A stretch of 64,000 bases of DNA, taken from contig JALOAI010000024.1 of the NCBI GenBank assembly GCA_023228945.1, positions 25,232 to 89,231 of the forward strand, read 5' to 3'. Below the pieces are notes generated by a model that worked only from the letters and a program-made list of their open reading frames with translations, did not search any database and was not told the DNA's origin. Positions 56,300 through 64,000 of this stretch are shown here, piece after piece (the stretch's first letter is position 1; every line of letters begins with the position of its first letter). Origin of the DNA: Pigmentiphaga sp. GTDB lineage: Bacteria; Pseudomonadota; Gammaproteobacteria; Burkholderiales; Burkholderiaceae_B. The position numbers were made by a program, and so were the translations under genes.

Positions 56300-58042
56300 C
56301 TACCTGGACGCGAGGAATGGGTCGACCCAGCCTCGCAGCCACATCGTCACACGGAAGTTGGCGCCTGGAGAAGCGCACGCGAATGTGCATGACCCGTCAG
56401 CCGAAGGACTGATGCGAACTTCTGGGGTGGCCGATGTAAATCGGCCCGTGTTTGTGGTGTCCATCTGGAAGTACCAACCTTCGATGGGAATAGCAGGGTC
56501 GCCCGCGCCAAACCCAAACTTGTCGCGGACAAACACGGCCGCATTACCTGCGTCACTGCCTGTCGTCCAAAAGGCACCGAGCAGGATTTCTCCCCAGGCA
56601 GGAACAACGGCGTCGTCCCCTACCTGCATCGCAGGAAACTTTCCGGGGTAGATCGACGCCGACACAGTCGTGGTAGTAGCGACCATTAGGGGCCGGCGCC
56701 CTGTCCCGGCCAAAACGTCCATCTCGTCTATCATCACCACTTCACCAGCTCCGCGGTACGACTGCGCGACGAAGTCGGCGGAGCCGATCGAGCTCAAGCA
56801 TCCAAGGTAGACGGTCTCGGTAACCACCTGCGAGGGGCCCCAGGTCGGGTCGTTCACCGCGTTGATCGTGATCGATCCACCGAGCGCTGTGTCGGGGTGC
56901 GATCCTCGAGCATCGACGACGCGCACGGGAGCGTTGTCGGCGAGCCCAATGTCGATCCCGACCGGGGCAGCGGTGTCCCAGAGCACGATGCTGTTTCGGC
57001 GAGCTCGGCCCTGCGTTTTCGCGGTCTCGGCCAGCAAGCTCATGAACGTGTTGCCCTTGCCGCCTACAATGCTTTGCTCCTGGCTGGTGTCGATCGCGTT
57101 GGGATTGCGATGCCAGGCCTCGCGCGGAGCGACAGCACCATAGTCGTTCGCCCAAGGCGGTGGGGCAGCGTACGCGTACACGGGCTGGACAGCGGAGATG
57201 AGAGTCGCCGGAACGGTGCCGTCCTTGGTCCGACCGTGCGTCGGGAAATTCACAAAGCCGGCCGGGTCGGCGTCGAGCCCCAACAGCGAGCAGTTGCAGC
57301 TGTGCACGGTGACGAACGTGGTGCTGGACACCGAACCGCCACTCTCCTCGCCGACCGACAAGCCACCGCCGCGCACGTAGTCGCGGGGCACGAGACGATG
57401 ACCGAGCGCGCCGAGCAGCGGCCGGCACATCAGGATCGACACGTGGCTGTTGAGAAACCCAGCCTGGCCAGCGACCAGCTTGACGATCGCGAGCGGGATG
57501 CGTCCTGGCGTCCCCGCAGCAACCACCGGCGTCGCCGAGGCCACGCCCGCAGTCGCGTGGTACTGGGGCAGCCCACCGACGACGAGGTCGTAGCTCTCGA
57601 TCAGATATTCGCCCGTGTTCGGGTCGAGCTTGTTCCGCTTGCCCGACACGTAGACGTGGTCCACGTCGACCGAGAGTTCGATCGTCACCAGCCTCGGGTT
57701 GGCGTTGTCGACCAGCGCAGCGAGGTCGAGCTCCTTCGGCTCGTCGGCCTGCACCCACACCATCGGCGAGTCGACCGATGAATCTGCCGGCGTGCCGGGG
57801 ACCAACGCGATGCCCGGGCTCACCCGCACCGTGTTCGTGCCGGCGATCGCCTCGACCAGGTAGCCGCCCAGCACCCCGCCTACGCCAGCAGCAACCGCTC
57901 GATAGGCGTCGCCGAAGCTCATCGCCCACAGCGACTCGACGAGCGCTCGACCGCTCAGGTTGCCGATGTCGCTGAGGTCATCGCTGGTTAGCCTCTGCAG
58001 CGTTCCCCACTGCTGTCGCTTTACGCCGGATCCGTTACCCAT
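56300..58042 (-). CDS. Tail fibre or receptor-binding-type protein
   Basis: 580 residues. Start M-G-N-G-S-G-V-K-R-Q-Q-W-G-T-L, then strand-rich, Gly/Thr/Val-rich sequence with little helix (G-T-N-T-V-R-V-S-P-G-I-A-L-V-P-G and V-V-A-A-G-T-P-G-R-I-P-L). The C-terminus has a jelly-roll-like run ending V-D-P-F-L-A-S-R. A W-G-T-L-Q-R near the start is common in phage fibre N-termini. TAGACT lies 9 nt before the ATG. Adjacent to the endolysin gene, a frequent neighbour. Confidence 0.6.
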   Translation of the reverse strand: MGNGSGVKRQQWGTLQRLTSDDLSDIGNLSGRALVESLWAMSFGDAYRAVAAGVGGVLGGYLVEAIAGTNTVRVSPGIALVPGTPADSSVDSPMVWVQADEPKELDLAALVDNANPRLVTIELSVDVDHVYVSGKRNKLDPNTGEYLIESYDLVVGGLPQYHATAGVASATPVVAAGTPGRIPLAIVKLVAGQAGFLNSHVSILMCRPLLGALGHRLVPRDYVRGGGLSVGEESGGSVSSTTFVTVHSCNCSLLGLDADPAGFVNFPTHGRTKDGTVPATLISAVQPVYAYAAPPPWANDYGAVAPREAWHRNPNAIDTSQEQSIVGGKGNTFMSLLAETAKTQGRARRNSIVLWDTAAPVGIDIGLADNAPVRVVDARGSHPDTALGGSITINAVNDPTWGPSQVVTETVYLGCLSSIGSADFVAQSYRGAGEVVMIDEMDVLAGTGRRPLMVATTTTVSASIYPGKFPAMQVGDDAVVPAWGEILLGAFWTTGSDAGNAAVFVRDKFGFGAGDPAIPIEGWYFQMDTTNTGRFTSATPEVRISPSADGSCTFACASPGANFRVTMWLRGWVDPFLASR

Positions 58043-58051
58043 GGTGGTCGG

Positions 58052-58057
58052 AGTCTA
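58052..58057 (-). promoter_or_regulatory. TAGACT element, 9 nt before fibre ATG
   Basis: Back to back with the TACGCT promoter of the endolysin gene; the two -10 elements are about 12 bp apart. Confidence 0.5.
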
Positions 58058-58068
58058 CCGCAGTCGGC

Positions 58069-58080
58069 TACGCTGACCGC
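58069..58080 (+). promoter_or_regulatory. TACGCT-N6-ATG leaderless promoter
   Basis: TACGCT then GACCGC then the endolysin ATG. Confidence 0.55.
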
Positions 58081-58995
58081 ATGCGATACGGTGAGAAAGG
58101 CGAAGCTGTTCGGCTCCTGCAAGTTGCGCTCGAGGAGGCTGGCGAGGAACTGCCCCGCTACGGGGCCGACTCGCACTTCGGCAGCGAGACGGCTCGCGCC
58201 CTCGAATCGTTCGCGCGCAAGAACGGCATCACCTCGTGGTCCAACCGAAACGATCCGGTGCCCGAGGAGCTGCTCGATCTACTCGGGTGCGGCGAGGTTC
58301 CAGACGACGAGACCGAGCTCGGCCACGTTGAGCCGATCGACGTCGGCGTGCCGGTGTTCGACCTTCGCTCGGGCCGACCCAACCCGCACCCGAAATCGAT
58401 GAGGAGCTCGAACGGCAAGACCCTCGTGCGCAGCATCAGGGCCATCGACTCGATCGTGCTGCACCAGACCGGCATCGATTTCGGACCCAAGAGCGCGAGC
58501 GACGAGAAGCTCGCTCGTCGAGCGCTCAACGTGGCCTGCCACGCGATGGCGTTCCAGCGGGGGTTCTACGTTCTCGCAGCGCCGATCCGCTGGCACATCT
58601 ACCACGCCGATCGACTCAACAGCCGCAGCCTCGGGCTCGAGGTCGAGGGCAACTACCCGGGTCTGATGCGGCAGCAGGTAGCGAGCGGCAAGCCCTCGAC
58701 GATGCGCAGCTCCACGCTCGAGGCTGGCCGGGCTGCTCTCCGTGCGCTGGTCATGGAGGCTCGCCGCGAGGGGGCGAGCATCCGCTACCTCTACGCGCAC
58801 AGGCAGAGCGACAGCTGGCGACGCGCCGACCCAGGCGAATGGCTGTGGCGGAACCTCGTGATCGAGTACGCCGTGCCTGAGCTCGGGCTTATCGTGAAGC
58901 ACGACGAGACCTTGGCTCACCCGAGCGGCAAGCCGTCGCGCCGCGGCATGCCGGTGCCGATCGACTGGGACCCTCGAGGCAAGGGCAGGTACTAG
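58081..58995 (+). CDS. Endolysin: peptidoglycan-binding plus N-acetylmuramoyl-L-alanine amidase
   Basis: 304 residues. Residues 3-48 form a PG-binding domain (G-E-K-G-E-A-V-R-L-L-Q...F-G-S-E-T-A-R-A-L). Residues 120-260 are an amidase_2 domain: I-V-L-H128-Q, Y-A-H240-R and W-R-R-A-D250-P-G give the zinc-site His pair and the distal Arg/Asp pattern. N-V-A-C-H and L-G-L-E-V-E-G sit between. It cuts the MurNAc-L-Ala amide bond of host peptidoglycan at lysis. No signal peptide, so it needs a holin. Confidence 0.85.
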   Translation: MRYGEKGEAVRLLQVALEEAGEELPRYGADSHFGSETARALESFARKNGITSWSNRNDPVPEELLDLLGCGEVPDDETELGHVEPIDVGVPVFDLRSGRPNPHPKSMRSSNGKTLVRSIRAIDSIVLHQTGIDFGPKSASDEKLARRALNVACHAMAFQRGFYVLAAPIRWHIYHADRLNSRSLGLEVEGNYPGLMRQQVASGKPSTMRSSTLEAGRAALRALVMEARREGASIRYLYAHRQSDSWRRADPGEWLWRNLVIEYAVPELGLIVKHDETLAHPSGKPSRRGMPVPIDWDPRGKGRY

Positions 58996-59006
58996 CGAAG
59001 GCCTGG

Positions 59007-59549
59007 TCAGCCCCAACCGCGGGCCATCTGCTTGGCCATCGCCCACATGTCCGCGACGGTGAAGTTTGCTGCGGATTCGCTCTCCGCCAGATGCTCATAG
59101 TGACGCAGCCGGGCCGTCGTCTTGCGCACCGCAATCGCCAGCGGTTCGAGCGGGGACGCAGCCCCGAGCGTGACGGCCAGCCGACCCAACGCGAACATCA
59201 GGTCGCCGATCTCCTCGATCACGACGTCGCGTTGGTCCGGCCGAGCCTCGAGGTCGCGCAGCGCTCGTTTGACCTCGAGCAGCTCCGACACGGCCCGACC
59301 CTCCAACGCGGCGACGGGGTTCTCGTCGGGCATCGCCGCATCGAAGCGGTCGAACAGCGAGGCCAGGCTCTCGGCCAGCGTCGTCTCGTCGCGCAGCACC
59401 GAGGCCTCGACGCGCTCGGCCATGGCCCCGAGGCTCTCGGCGAGCGAGTCGTCCGAGGTCTCGTCGAGATCGACGCCAACGAACTCGGCAATCAGGTGCA
59501 GCTTCGCCGCCCATCGTCGGCGCTGGTATCGGTTGACATCGATGGTCAT
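59007..59549 (-). CDS. MazG-like nucleotide pyrophosphohydrolase-fold protein
   Basis: 180 residues from M-T-I-D-V-N-R-Y. The C-terminal half has E-L-L-E-V-K-R-A-L then V-I-E-E-I-G-D-L-M-F-A-L-G-R-L-A-V-T-L-G and A-V-R-K-T-T-A-R-L-R-H-Y-E-H-L, the helix pattern of MazG (E-E-x-G-D-L-L-F). The N-terminal half is an unrelated helical region. Phage MazG-like enzymes hydrolyse (d)NTPs or ppGpp to favour phage growth. The first EExxE motif is imperfect, so activity is uncertain. Confidence 0.65.
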   Translation of the reverse strand: MTIDVNRYQRRRWAAKLHLIAEFVGVDLDETSDDSLAESLGAMAERVEASVLRDETTLAESLASLFDRFDAAMPDENPVAALEGRAVSELLEVKRALRDLEARPDQRDVVIEEIGDLMFALGRLAVTLGAASPLEPLAIAVRKTTARLRHYEHLAESESAANFTVADMWAMAKQMARGWG

Positions 59550-59643
59550 TGCTTTGCTCGTTTCTCCTTCGGCGGTTCGCCGCCCACTGGTGTTCACTTG
59601 TTGGAGCCCACGATGTGGGCGCGAGGGCCGAGCACACTGCCGT

Positions 59644-59700
59644 GTTCTCGATCCTCGAACCTGTTCTCGATCCTCGAACCTGTTCTCGATCCTCGAACCT
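59644..59700. repeat. Three perfect 19-bp direct repeats upstream of a leaderless gene
   Basis: GTTCTCGATCCTCGAACCT three times without spacers, then GTTCTC and a T-rich run (ATTTTTTCGATTTTTC) leading to TACACT at 59723. They lie between the divergent MazG gene and the small plus-strand gene. Stacked copies next to a -10 element look like activator or repressor binding sites. Confidence 0.85.
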
Positions 59701-59722
59701 GTTCTCATTTTTTCGATTTTTC

Positions 59723-59734
59723 TACACTCCGCCC
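59723..59734 (+). promoter_or_regulatory. TACACT-N6-GTG leaderless promoter
   Basis: TACACT followed by CCGCCC and the GTG of the 55-residue gene, immediately after the 19-bp repeats and T-rich stretch. Confidence 0.6.
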
Positions 59735-59902
59735 GTGCACCGCGCATTGCTCATGCTCGAGCTCGCGCAGCAGTTCGGCCGAGTGCCCCATGCAGGCGAG
59801 GCGATCATCGTGCTGGGTCCCGGGCCCGCGCTCGAGTATGGCGACCGCCTCGCGCAGCAGCCTGCGGATGCCGTGTGGTACTCGTGGTGCAGCCATGGCT
59901 AG
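59735..59902 (+). CDS. 55-residue hypothetical protein
   Basis: M-H-R-A-L-L-M-L-E-L-A-Q-Q-F-G-R-V-P-H-A-G-E-A-I-I-V-L-G to W-C-S-H-G. Small alpha/beta protein; presence is supported by the leaderless promoter and by a 4-bp convergent overlap with the next minus-strand gene. No family recognised. Confidence 0.5.
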   Translation: MHRALLMLELAQQFGRVPHAGEAIIVLGPGPALEYGDRLAQQPADAVWYSWCSHG

Positions 59903-60225
59903 TTGAGCCAGCGGTTGGGGTCAGGGTCGTAGGTGACCGACGTCGAGCTTGGCGGTCGATGCTTGAGCACGACGCAGACGATCGTGCCGCAACACAGGCG
60001 CTGCAGCGTCGCGTCCACGCCGTCCCTGGCGAGCGCCTGCTCGAGCATCGGCTGGGAGATATCGACGTCGACGTCGAGCTTCGGGTCAGCGGTCGGATTG
60101 GAGCCGATCGCCTGGCGGATCGACGCCTCCAGCATCGGCTTGAGCCGGTAGATCACCCACGCCCGTACGTGGGCGTCGTACGAGGGCGGTGGCGGGAGGT
60201 AGCGCGGGAAGATCGGATCGTTCAC
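59899..60225 (-). CDS. Hypothetical protein
   Basis: 108 residues from a GTG (V-N-D-P-I-F-P-R-Y-L-P-P-P-P). Helical middle (V-R-A-W-V-I-Y-R-L-K-P-M-L-E-A-S-I-R-Q-A-I) and a beta C-terminal end with a L-C-C-G-T-I-V-C-V-V-L-K segment. A longer version would run into the control region of the gene at 60380, so the short start is preferred. No family recognised. Confidence 0.5.
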   Translation of the reverse strand: MNDPIFPRYLPPPPSYDAHVRAWVIYRLKPMLEASIRQAIGSNPTADPKLDVDVDISQPMLEQALARDGVDATLQRLCCGTIVCVVLKHRPPSSTSVTYDPDPNRWLN

Positions 60226-60284
60226 GTCCGAACCAACCGGGTTGTCTGGCCGATATTCCCCGATGCTTGGCGCTCGCTTTTTCT

Positions 60285-60300
60285 GCAACTTTTTAGTTGC
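60285..60300. promoter_or_regulatory. Perfect dyad GCAACT-tttt-AGTTGC
   Basis: Same 6-bp arms as at 19407, in a T-rich gap 80 bp upstream of the next gene. Candidate operator; a small terminator is the alternative. Confidence 0.5.
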
Positions 60301-60379
60301 TTTCCGCGGTGGCCACGGTATGTACCCGTCACCGGCGCCGCATCGGGCGGCCCGCCGAGAAGCAAAACCGGAGACCAAC

Positions 60380-60640
60380 ATGAGCATCAACAAGCCCTTC
60401 CCCAACGCCAACGGCGACATCGTCCTCCACGCGGCCAACCGCTCATTCATCAAGGGCATCGTGATGCTGATCCGCTCGGGCCAGTACCTCAAGCGCAGCG
60501 AGATCCGTCGCACGCTCGAGGACAACGGAGCGGTCCGCTACGGGGTGAGCCCGGAGGGCTACGAGATCTACGTGGACGAGGAAACCCGCGGCGGCGGCAC
60601 CTACAGCCGAGAGGGGCGGGGCTGGGCGGTGCAGTTCTGA
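60380..60640 (+). CDS. Small hypothetical protein
   Basis: 86 residues, M-S-I-N-K-P-F-P-N-A-N-G-D-I-V. Ends R-Y-G-V-S-P-E-G-Y-E-I-Y-V-D-E-E. An amphipathic helix (F-I-K-G-I-V-M-L-I-R-S-G-Q-Y-L) is followed by a strand pair. It may be controlled by the dyad upstream. No family recognised. Confidence 0.55.
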   Translation: MSINKPFPNANGDIVLHAANRSFIKGIVMLIRSGQYLKRSEIRRTLEDNGAVRYGVSPEGYEIYVDEETRGGGTYSREGRGWAVQF

Positions 60641-60671
60641 TCCAGGCCATCACCACCGAGGAGCAACGATC

Positions 60672-61229
60672 ATGCGAACGACCAAGCAATTCGACGGCCA
60701 ACCATTCACCACTAATCCGGCTCTCGGCTGGGACGGCTACACGCCGCCGGCCCTGGCCGTCGCCCACGAGAGCGCCCGCGTGGGCGCGGTGCTCGAGCTC
60801 GCATCGGACCGCCACGATATCGGCACGCTGCGGGCGGTCGTCACCAGGGTGGTCACCGGCGCGCGGCTTGGCACGAGCGTGTACCTGGATTGCCGGGTGC
60901 TCACGGTGACCGACGCAATCGAGCCGCTGATCAAAGTCGGCCATCGGATCCGGGTGGAGAATCCCAACCGATGGGTCTGGATGGAGGGCGCTCCCAACCT
61001 CGACCGGTTCGCGTTCGACGGCACGATCCGCGAGCTGGCTGGCCAGGAGCGAGCCGATGTGCTCATCGCCGACGCGCCGGGGATCATTGAGATCGATGGT
61101 CGCGAGTACGTACTCACGACCAGGGTCGGCACCACCATCGCTACCGGTCACCCGGTGGTCGAGTACGCCGACCGACGCGACCGCCGAGCTTGGCGGGACA
61201 CCATCACCGGCGCCATCGATCTCGACTAA
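60672..61229 (+). CDS. Hypothetical protein
   Basis: 185 residues, M-R-T-T-K-Q-F-D-G-Q-P-F-T-T-N-P-A-L-G-W-D-G-Y. Mostly strands (L-R-A-V-V-T-R-V-V-T-G-A-R, S-V-Y-L-D-C-R-V-L). GAGGAG lies 10-15 nt before the ATG. It ends a two-gene unit closed by the hairpin at 61312. No family recognised. Confidence 0.55.
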   Translation: MRTTKQFDGQPFTTNPALGWDGYTPPALAVAHESARVGAVLELASDRHDIGTLRAVVTRVVTGARLGTSVYLDCRVLTVTDAIEPLIKVGHRIRVENPNRWVWMEGAPNLDRFAFDGTIRELAGQERADVLIADAPGIIEIDGREYVLTTRVGTTIATGHPVVEYADRRDRRAWRDTITGAIDLD

Positions 61230-61311
61230 CCCGACCACGATCGGGAATCGGCCCGGCTGACCGCGGTTGGCTGGGCTACCCCGAGAGGAGCGAGATGGCC
61301 CAGAGAAGAGT

Positions 61312-61348
61312 GGTGGCCCCCAGAGCGCGCGAGCGGCTGGGGGCCACC
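61312..61348. terminator. 12-bp perfect hairpin between convergent genes
   Basis: GGTGGCCCCCAG/CTGGGGGCCACC with a 13-nt loop, ending 2 bp before the methyltransferase stop. It can stop both converging transcripts; the T-run is weak on either side. Confidence 0.65.
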
Positions 61349-61349
61349 T

Positions 61350-63257
61350 TCATTCGCCGAGCTGCGCGAGCGCATGCTCGACGCGAGCGCGGATGATGTC
61401 GCAGTACGCCGGCTCGCGCTCGGCCCCGATCACTCGGCAGCCGGGGATCCTCGCTCCGGCAACGAACGTGGTGCCGCTGCCACCGAACGGCTCGAGCACC
61501 ACGCCGCCGCCCGGCGGGAGGAGCATCAACAGCGATCGTCGCATGCCGCGGACGGGCTTGACCGTCGGATGGATGTTGCCGCGTGGAGCCGCCATGAACC
61601 TGGCCGCGAGCCCGCGTGCAGGATCGCCCGTAGCGATCGCCCGCTCGGCACCCGAGAGCATGCCCGTCGCCAGCTGGGGCAGCTCCTCGGTGCCCTCGTT
61701 GCGCTCGCGGCTCGATGGCTTGGGGCACACAAACACGTTGGCGGGGAAGCGCCCGCGATCGGCGTCGTAGAAAAACTCGCCGCGCAGGCTCCCGTCGGCG
61801 CTGCCGGCCAGCCCGACGCCGCGGCTCGGGCTGGCGGGTATCGTCCGCGATTCGAGCTGCGTGTCGGGTCCAGGCCAGAGCGGATCGCCAGGCTGGTGTC
61901 GGCACGCCCCGATGTTCAACGCGCCCGTGCCCCACTTGAGGATGTTCTCGACGATCGTCCCCTCGCACGGTTTCTGGGCGATCACGATCGGCTCGACGCA
62001 GGGTCGCAGGCGCGTGTGGTAGTCGTGCCAAGCAGCCGCGAGGTCGGACGCTGGCTTGGTGACCTGGACGGCATCATCGGCGCGCGGGAGCTGGGCACCG
62101 ACGTCGCCGAATCCTCCAGCCGTGAACCCGGGCCGGTGGCCGACCACCTCGCGCTCGAGCCCGAGATGCTTGTCGATCGCCAGCGAGACGTTCATGCCGT
62201 GCGGCATGCCTTCCCAATGCAACCAGTGATCCTGGTCGATGATCTCGAACCCGGCATCCTCGATCGCCACCATCAAGCGGTGGATCGTTCGCGTCGCCGA
62301 GTAGGCCGCCATGTAGCCGCCGGGCTTGAGCACGCGCAGGCACTCGCGAGCCCAGCTGATGCCCGGCACGCCGGCATCCCACTCGCGACCCATGAAGCCA
62401 CCCTTGGGACCACCGCCTCGCTTGCGCAGCTCCTCGATCTCGTCCCAGGTGCGAGCCCGACCGTCGGGGCTCAGGCCGTACGGCGGGTCGCTGACGATCG
62501 CGTCGACCGAGTTGTCGGCCATCGATCGGAGCACGTCCATGCAATCCGCACAGTGCAGCACGTGCGGGCCGAGCTCGATCACCTCGCCGACGACGGTGAT
62601 CGGCTCGCTGGGCGCCGGCGGGATCCAATCGTCGTCGGCCGACTCGCCGCCGCCGAGGTTGGGGTCGTGGTCTTCGGTGGGCAGATCGCTATCCCACTCG
62701 ATGCCGATCTCGGCCAGCTCGGTCGGATTGAGGCCGACGTCATCCCACGCGAAATCCGAGTACTCGCTGATCGTCTCGGCGAGCGCATCCACGTCCCAAC
62801 CCGCGAGCTCGGCCGTGCGGTTGTGGGTCACCCGCCACGCTGCTGCTCGCTCGTCATCGTCGTCGAACCGCAGCGCAGGCACGAGCGCCCAGTCGACCTC
62901 GATCTCGTAGTCGACGCCGCGCTGCAGGCCGGTGTAGTCGCGACCGGGCAGCTCAGGCTTGAGCGTCGCCGTCGCTCGCACGGCTGGGTCATCGCTGGCA
63001 GATGCAGCCGCGAGCTCGCGGGCGGCGAGCAGCGTCCCGTTGCCGCGGATCACGATGTTGCTGCCCTTGCGGGCGCCGATCGGCTCGCGCCAGCCGAAGT
63101 GCCTCAGCGAGTTGCGGATGGCTTCGAGGTTGCGGTCGTCATGGGTCCGCTCGTTTTTCGAGTCCAGCTGCAGCGTCTCGATCGGCACCGCGAGCTTCGC
63201 TAGCCGAGGGTCAGCGAAGTAAAGAGGTGATCGATGGGTCTTCGATGGCTTCGACAC
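61350..63257 (-). CDS. ParB-domain DNA methyltransferase
   Basis: 635 residues from GTG. N-terminal ParB/Srx-like domain (V-P-I-E-T-L-Q, H-F-G-W-R-E-P-I, R-G-N-G-T-L-L-A-A-R), then D-P-P-Y-G at 257-261 and E-P-F-G-G-S-G-T-T-F near 590, the motif order of beta-class N6-adenine or N4-cytosine methylases. Phage enzymes of this type protect DNA from restriction. TACCTT lies 7 nt before the GTG, divergent from the TAGACT promoter of the next gene. Confidence 0.88.
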   Translation of the reverse strand: MSKPSKTHRSPLYFADPRLAKLAVPIETLQLDSKNERTHDDRNLEAIRNSLRHFGWREPIGARKGSNIVIRGNGTLLAARELAAASASDDPAVRATATLKPELPGRDYTGLQRGVDYEIEVDWALVPALRFDDDDERAAAWRVTHNRTAELAGWDVDALAETISEYSDFAWDDVGLNPTELAEIGIEWDSDLPTEDHDPNLGGGESADDDWIPPAPSEPITVVGEVIELGPHVLHCADCMDVLRSMADNSVDAIVSDPPYGLSPDGRARTWDEIEELRKRGGGPKGGFMGREWDAGVPGISWARECLRVLKPGGYMAAYSATRTIHRLMVAIEDAGFEIIDQDHWLHWEGMPHGMNVSLAIDKHLGLEREVVGHRPGFTAGGFGDVGAQLPRADDAVQVTKPASDLAAAWHDYHTRLRPCVEPIVIAQKPCEGTIVENILKWGTGALNIGACRHQPGDPLWPGPDTQLESRTIPASPSRGVGLAGSADGSLRGEFFYDADRGRFPANVFVCPKPSSRERNEGTEELPQLATGMLSGAERAIATGDPARGLAARFMAAPRGNIHPTVKPVRGMRRSLLMLLPPGGGVVLEPFGGSGTTFVAGARIPGCRVIGAEREPAYCDIIRARVEHALAQLGE

Positions 63258-63277
63258 GGGCCCGAAGGTACAGCGAG

Positions 63278-63289
63278 TAGACTCGCTCC
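63278..63289 (+). promoter_or_regulatory. TAGACT-N6-ATG leaderless promoter in GCGAGTAGACTCGC dyad
   Basis: GCGAGT-ag-ACTCGC symmetrical around the -10 hexamer, then 6 nt to ATG. The clearest example of the window's promoter family. Confidence 0.65.
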
Positions 63290-64000
63290 ATGCAGCGCGC
63301 ACCCACGCTGGCCCAGTTTCTGGACATCCTCCGGCGAGTCACGCCCGCGAGCTATCACGAGCAGTACCTGCAAGACCCGCGGGGAGCCATCGCGCTCTAC
63401 CGAGGTTGGGCGCGCACGTTCGCGTTGCTCTCGCAGCGGATTGAGCGAGCGGCGAGCCGGCAGCTGCTGATCCCGGCACCTGGATTCGAGCCGCCGAGCT
63501 CGGCCCGGCGCGCGACGATGACGGTGGTCGTGCAGCGCTCGCGTGACCTCGACGTGGGGCTGCTGATCGGCTCACGCTGCGCGACGCTCGAGGGTCCCAA
63601 CGTGAGGCGCTACGAGAACAACAGCCCCGTACGGTGGCTGCCTGGCGACCCCGAGCACCGCAAGACGGTCACATTCGAGTCGACGCTGATCGGCGAGCCC
63701 GGCAACGCCGAGTGGCTCGGCAACGAGGATGGGCTGATCGTCGACCCGAACACCGGACGGCCCAACCTGCGCGTCACGGACCTGGTCTCGCAGTCCGATC
63801 AGCGGTCGGGCACGGGCGCGGTGCTCGAGGTCAACCCGGGCGAGCTCTCGACGATCACCGACGAGGGCAGGAACCCGACGTTCCGCGACGGCGACGTCGG
63901 CCTCTACCTGCGGATCGACTACGCGAGCGAGCTGGCCAACCTCGGTCGGCTGCTGCGGGTGGTCGGCTACTCGATCTCCCCAGTCGAGTCGCCGCCCGGC
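63290..64000 (+). CDS. Virion-type protein, 5' part (runs off window)
   Basis: 237 codons without a stop to the window edge. Starts M-Q-R-A-P-T-L-A-Q-F-L-D-I-L-R-R-V-T-P. Helical first 60 residues, then strands (V-R-W-L-P-G-D-P-E-H-R-K-T-V-T-F-E-S, G-D-V-G-L-Y-L-R-I-D-Y). It could be a baseplate or fibre-type protein but there is not enough to name. It begins a new rightward unit. Confidence 0.6.
   Translation, partial: MQRAPTLAQFLDILRRVTPASYHEQYLQDPRGAIALYRGWARTFALLSQRIERAASRQLLIPAPGFEPPSSARRATMTVVVQRSRDLDVGLLIGSRCATLEGPNVRRYENNSPVRWLPGDPEHRKTVTFESTLIGEPGNAEWLGNEDGLIVDPNTGRPNLRVTDLVSQSDQRSGTGAVLEVNPGELSTITDEGRNPTFRDGDVGLYLRIDYASELANLGRLLRVVGYSISPVESPPG

Noticed and set aside
1..64000. Integrase, attachment sites, DNA polymerase
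   Set aside because: I looked for tyrosine or serine recombinase motifs, direct-repeat att sites and polymerase motifs and saw none in this window; lysogeny remains open.

Overview
This GC-rich window reads as a large piece of a contractile-tailed (myovirus-type) bacteriophage or prophage. It holds tail sheath, tube, tape measure, portal, head morphogenesis, large terminase, scaffold and capsid genes, together with phage replication, recombination and lysis genes. Two lipoproteins with long GDGDGD linkers after the lipobox, and a Cas6 that resembles the myxobacterial I-MYXAN type, suggest a host in the Myxococcota, perhaps Nannocystaceae. The host assignment is an inference. No integrase, attachment site, DNA polymerase, tRNA or CRISPR array was recognised.

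Layout. 1-14.4 kb, mostly minus strand: tail module (baseplate-type fragment, tape measure, frameshifting tail chaperone pair, tube, sheath, neck-type genes) and small genes, with a two-gene plus-strand cassette at 4.4-5.1 kb. 14.6-31.3 kb, plus strand: early and replication module with an SF2 helicase, an HTH regulator, a YqaJ-like exonuclease, RecT, a RuvC-like resolvase and a lambda O-like initiator whose gene contains eight 22-bp-period iterons and an AT-rich tract (probable origin). DnaB, an MmcB-like nuclease, an Nmad1-like protein, a DUF5131 protein and an altered N6-methylase follow. 31.3-34.4 kb: terminator-like hairpins, a decayed RhuM gene, a lipoprotein and a structural-type gene. 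34.4-37.3 kb, minus: head morphogenesis protein and portal.

37.4-42.6 kb, plus: a compact operon that is the main find. It reads csf1 - small subunit - csf2/cas7 - csf3/cas5 - cas6 - cysH - tyrosine phosphatase/SPOUT methyltransferase fusion. This is a type IV-B-like CRISPR-Cas module lodged between portal and large terminase, unusual in carrying a Cas6 with an extra C-terminal domain. 44-45.7 kb, minus: large terminase. 45.7-54.5 kb, plus: capsid module, a transglycosylase with a stop codon after its signal peptide, a candidate small terminase, and a ScoMcrA-N-like/DpdA-like fusion. 54.5-64 kb: two lipoproteins, tail fibre (minus), endolysin, MazG-like protein, ParB-domain DNA methyltransferase (minus) and a partial gene at the right edge.

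Expression signals are distinctive. Many transcription units begin with TAGACT, TATGCT, TACGCT or TAGGCT exactly 6 nt (or a few more) before the start codon, which implies leaderless mRNAs. A second dyad, GCAACT-N4-AGTTGC and relatives, recurs in non-coding DNA. Genes inside units are coupled by ATGA or GTGA overlaps. Several ORFs carry one-base shifts at homopolymers, which could be decay or consensus errors.
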